NCBI GenBank assembly: GCA_903930805.1
Contig: CAIYZZ010000341.1
Coordinates: forward strand, 1 to 8,403
DNA from: an uncultured Rhodocyclaceae bacterium
GTDB lineage: Bacteria > Pseudomonadota > Gammaproteobacteria > Burkholderiales > Rhodocyclaceae
Direction of reading: 5' to 3'
DNA length: 8,403 nucleotides
Part shown: positions 6,066 through 8,403 of the stretch, piece by piece
Layout: every line of letters begins with the position of its first letter
Numbering within the stretch: position 1 is the stretch's first letter
Program-made: the position numbers and the translations under genes
The notes under the pieces: model-generated
Database searches by the model: none
The model's input: only the letters and a program-made list of their open reading frames with translations
Told to the model about the DNA's origin: nothing

Positions 6066-6701
6066 ATGAAAGCCACTGAGCGCATCGAATTTTTCTGCCG
6101 CCTGGCGACCGTCGATCCCGCACCTAAAACCGAACTCACCTACGCCACGCCCTTCCAGTTGCTGGTCGCGGTAATTCTCTCGGCGCAGGCCACCGACAAG
6201 AGCGTCAACCTCGCGACGCGCGACCTGTTTCGCACCGCACCGACGCCGCAAGCCATCGCCGCACTGGGCGAAGACCAGCTCGCCAACTTCATCAAGACCA
6301 TCGGCCTCTACAAGACCAAGGCGAAGAATGTCAGCGCCACGGCACGCCAGCTGCTCGAACGGCACGGCGGTGAAGTGCCCCATGACCGCGCCGCGCTCGA
6401 AGCCCTGCCGGGTGTCGGCCGCAAGACCGCCAATGTTGTCCTCAACATCGTCTTTGGCGAACCGACCATCGCGGTCGATACGCATATCTTCCGGCTGGCC
6501 AACCGCACCGGCCTCGCGCCCGGCAAGGACGTCGTCGCGGTTGAAAACAAGCTGCTGAAAGCCGTGCCTGCCGAATATCGCCTGCACGCCCATCACTGGC
6601 TGATCCTGCATGGCCGCTACGTCTGCAAGGCACGCAAGCCGGAATGCTGGCGCTGCATCTTGCGGGATCTGTGCAGCTATAAGGCCAAAAGCGATGTTTA
6701 A
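6066..6701 (+). CDS. nth: Endonuclease III (DNA glycosylase/AP lyase)
   Basis: This base-excision repair enzyme removes oxidised pyrimidines from DNA and cuts the resulting abasic site. At 211 residues it equals the E. coli length and aligns without gaps at the key positions. The helix-hairpin-helix ends LPGVGRKTANVVLN with catalytic K120, and the catalytic aspartate D138 is in VDTH. The C-terminal 4Fe-4S cluster motif C187-x6-C194-x2-C197-x5-C203 is complete. LSAQATD near residue 40 is also typical. It follows rsxE at nine bases, the same arrangement as rsxABCDGE-nth in E. coli, so it is probably co-transcribed with rnf. The stop overlaps the next start by eight bases. Confidence 0.98.
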   Translation: MKATERIEFFCRLATVDPAPKTELTYATPFQLLVAVILSAQATDKSVNLATRDLFRTAPTPQAIAALGEDQLANFIKTIGLYKTKAKNVSATARQLLERHGGEVPHDRAALEALPGVGRKTANVVLNIVFGEPTIAVDTHIFRLANRTGLAPGKDVVAVENKLLKAVPAEYRLHAHHWLILHGRYVCKARKPECWRCILRDLCSYKAKSDV

Positions 6702-7116
6702 CCCCAGCCGTGATCAGGCCCGTCGTTTTCTGATCGATGCCTGGCAAAAACATCGTGCCAAATTGCCGGCGACACCCCTCGAAATCATCGCCGCCGACCT
6801 CATCGCGCTGCACCCCGAATACCACAGCCTACTCGAAGGTACGGATGCGCTGACGCGCGAGTGGACGCCGGAAGATGGCGCCACCAACCCATTCCTGCAT
6901 CTCTCGCTCCACCTCGCCATCGCAGAACAACTCTCCATCGACCAGCCGCCGGGCATTCGTGCCGCCTACGAAAGTCGGCTCCGGCAGCACGGCGACCGGC
7001 ATGCGGCACTGCACGACATCCTCGAATGCCTGGGTGAAACGCTCTGGCGCGCGCAGCGTGACCGTGCCCCGCTCGATGCTGCCGCCTATCTCGATTGCGT
7101 GCTGCGCCGGACGTAG
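6694..7116 (+). CDS. DUF1841 family protein
   Basis: This 140-residue soluble protein has the hallmarks of the DUF1841 family, known mainly from beta- and gammaproteobacteria: MFNPSRDQARRFLIDAW at the start, PLEIIAADLIALHPEYH, NPFLHLSLHLAIAEQLSIDQPPGIR and LGETLWRAQRD. The family has no established function that I know of. No signal peptide, membrane helix or metal-binding cysteine cluster is visible; conserved histidines lie in FLHLSLHL. The ATG at 6694 lies inside the end of nth (8-base overlap), implying translation linked to nth. An in-frame start further upstream at 6610 would overlap nth by 92 bases and lacks family support. Confidence 0.9.
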   Translation: MFNPSRDQARRFLIDAWQKHRAKLPATPLEIIAADLIALHPEYHSLLEGTDALTREWTPEDGATNPFLHLSLHLAIAEQLSIDQPPGIRAAYESRLRQHGDRHAALHDILECLGETLWRAQRDRAPLDAAAYLDCVLRRT

Positions 7117-7125
7117 AATCGCCTG

Positions 7126-8403
7126 ATGTCATACCTCCGCTTTGTCCGCCTGCGCACCCGCTTCACGCTTGCCATCCTCGCGTTGTTTCTGGCAACCGGA
7201 GCGATGTCGCTCTGGGTGGTCAACCGTACGACCGGCGACATTGTCGACACCCTGGCCCGGCGCTTCGCCGCCCGCCAGGCGCTGCTCGATCGCGAGCGCA
7301 TCCTCGCGCCGATCATGACCGAAGTCACCCTTGCCCGGCAAATGGCGGCCTCCCCGCTCCTGCGCAGCTGGGCACGCGACGAGGGCAACCCAGAGCTCAA
7401 GCGCCTGGCGCTCGCCGAGCTCGACAGCTACCGCAAGTCATTTCGCGACGGCAGCTGGTTCTACATCATCGACAACTCGAAACACTATTACTTCAACGAC
7501 CGCCAGGACAATTACCGCGGTCGCGAATTGACGCAGACGCTCGACGCCGCGCGCGCTTCCGACGCCTGGTATTTCGGCGTGGCGAAGATGCCCGGTCACT
7601 ACCAGCTCAACCCGGATATCGACGTTACGCTGAATGTCACCAAAGTCTGGATCAATGTTCCGGTGCGCGCTGACGACAAGCTGCTCGGTGTCATCGGCAG
7701 CGGTATCGACATCAGCGCGTTCGTCAAACTGCTGATCCGCGACGACCAACCCGACGTCTACGCCATGCTGATCAACGCGGCCGGGGCGATCCAGGCCCAC
7801 CCGAACCGCAACCTGATCGACCTGAACGCCGAGAATCGCGGCGCCGACGCCGGGCGTACCTTGTTTTCGCAGTTGCCCAACGAGGGAGAACGCACCGCGT
7901 TGAAAGAGGCCATGGCCAAGCTCGTCGGTCAGAGCGAAAGCTCGGCTACCGAGGCACTCCATCTCACCCTCGATGGCAAGCAGCGCCTGGTGGCGCTGGC
8001 CCGGATCGGCGACATCGGCTGGTTCAATCTGACGGTGATGGACACTGACAGCCTGATCGGCAATCGCTTGTCGAAACCTTTCGTCACCATTTTCATCATC
8101 GCGGGCCTGACGCTCCTGGCATTGTTGATCTGGCTGCTCAACCGCATGGTCATCACCCGCATCGAGCGGCTGGCCAGAGGCGCCGCAGCCATCGCCGCCG
8201 GTGACCATGCGACGCGCGTGCATGACGGCACGCTCGATGAAATCGGCACCCTGACCCGCTCGTTCAATCACATGGCGCAAACGGTTGCCGACAGCACCGC
8301 AAACCTGGAATCGCGCGTCGCCGAGCGTACCACCGCGCTTTCGGCCGCCAACACCGAACTCGCGCAGGCGCGCGACACCGCCGAAGCAGCTACGCGGGTC
8401 AAA
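7126..8403 (+). CDS. Membrane sensor protein with Cache-like and HAMP domains, probable histidine kinase (3' end outside window)
   Basis: The frame is open from ATG 7126 to the window edge (426 codons, no stop). A membrane helix at about residues 14-32 is followed by a large periplasmic region (33-318) with a Cache-type look: GSWFYIIDNSKHYYFND, DAWYFG, VTKVWINVPV and LLGVIGSGIDIS. A second helix spans about 320-338. A HAMP domain follows (about 339-392), with the typical DEIGTLTRSFNHMA near its end. A coiled coil (about 385-426) closes the visible part and ends AEAATRVK. In many hybrid histidine kinases this phrase leads straight into the SxFxANMSHEIRTP phosphoacceptor box, so a histidine kinase is most likely; a diguanylate cyclase or phosphatase output is possible. 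It lies nine bases after the DUF1841 gene without a visible promoter. The ligand is unknown. Confidence 0.85.
   Translation, partial: MSYLRFVRLRTRFTLAILALFLATGAMSLWVVNRTTGDIVDTLARRFAARQALLDRERILAPIMTEVTLARQMAASPLLRSWARDEGNPELKRLALAELDSYRKSFRDGSWFYIIDNSKHYYFNDRQDNYRGRELTQTLDAARASDAWYFGVAKMPGHYQLNPDIDVTLNVTKVWINVPVRADDKLLGVIGSGIDISAFVKLLIRDDQPDVYAMLINAAGAIQAHPNRNLIDLNAENRGADAGRTLFSQLPNEGERTALKEAMAKLVGQSESSATEALHLTLDGKQRLVALARIGDIGWFNLTVMDTDSLIGNRLSKPFVTIFIIAGLTLLALLIWLLNRMVITRIERLARGAAAIAAGDHATRVHDGTLDEIGTLTRSFNHMAQTVADSTANLESRVAERTTALSAANTELAQARDTAEAATRVK

Noticed and set aside
5103..6611. A 502-codon open frame on the minus strand across rsxG, rsxE and nth
   Set aside because: It lies antisense to three well-recognised genes. 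High G/C at third positions removes stop codons from that antisense frame, and its translation matches no family I know.
7438..8280. A 280-codon minus-strand open frame opposite the sensor gene
   Set aside because: The plus strand gives a coherent sensor protein with membrane helices and HAMP; the minus frame is a compositional shadow.

Overview
The window reads as a piece of a GC-rich betaproteobacterial chromosome, probably Rhodocyclales-like. That placement is an inference from G/C-ending codons, the DUF1841 protein, the rnf-nth order and the respiratory gene content; no rRNA or other firm taxonomic marker is present. All supported genes lie on the + strand and are tightly packed. Nothing looks like a mobile element, CRISPR array, tRNA or rRNA.

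Layout: (1) 1-328 is the C-terminal end of a multihaem c-type cytochrome that starts outside the window. (2) 329-501 is a 173-base stretch with two small hairpins, leading to a small unrecognised protein (502-774; a longer start at 328 is possible). (3) 775-884 is an intergenic stretch with a plausible sigma-70-type promoter and a leader hairpin. (4) 885-6056 is a complete six-gene rnf/rsx operon in the order A-B-C-D-G-E, encoding the membrane-bound ion-translocating ferredoxin:NAD+ oxidoreductase (called Rsx in E. coli, where it keeps SoxR reduced). (5) 6066-6701 is nth, endonuclease III, in its well-known place behind rnfE. (6) 6694-7116 is a DUF1841 protein. (7) 7126-8403 is the N-terminal part of a membrane sensor (Cache-like periplasmic domain, HAMP, coiled coil), probably a histidine kinase cut by the window edge.

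In the Rnf complex, RsxB and RsxC carry iron-sulfur clusters and the FMN/NADH site, RsxD and RsxG carry covalently bound FMN, and RsxA and RsxE form the membrane core with paired cysteines. Successive genes from rsxB to rsxE overlap by 1 or 4 bases, so they are very likely translationally coupled.

I see no clearly new system. The points most worth a second look are the multihaem cytochrome and small unknown protein next to rnf, the altered flavinylation motif in RsxG together with an extra SGAT motif in RsxD, the proline run just before the RsxC ferredoxin domain, and the unclear 329-501 segment.
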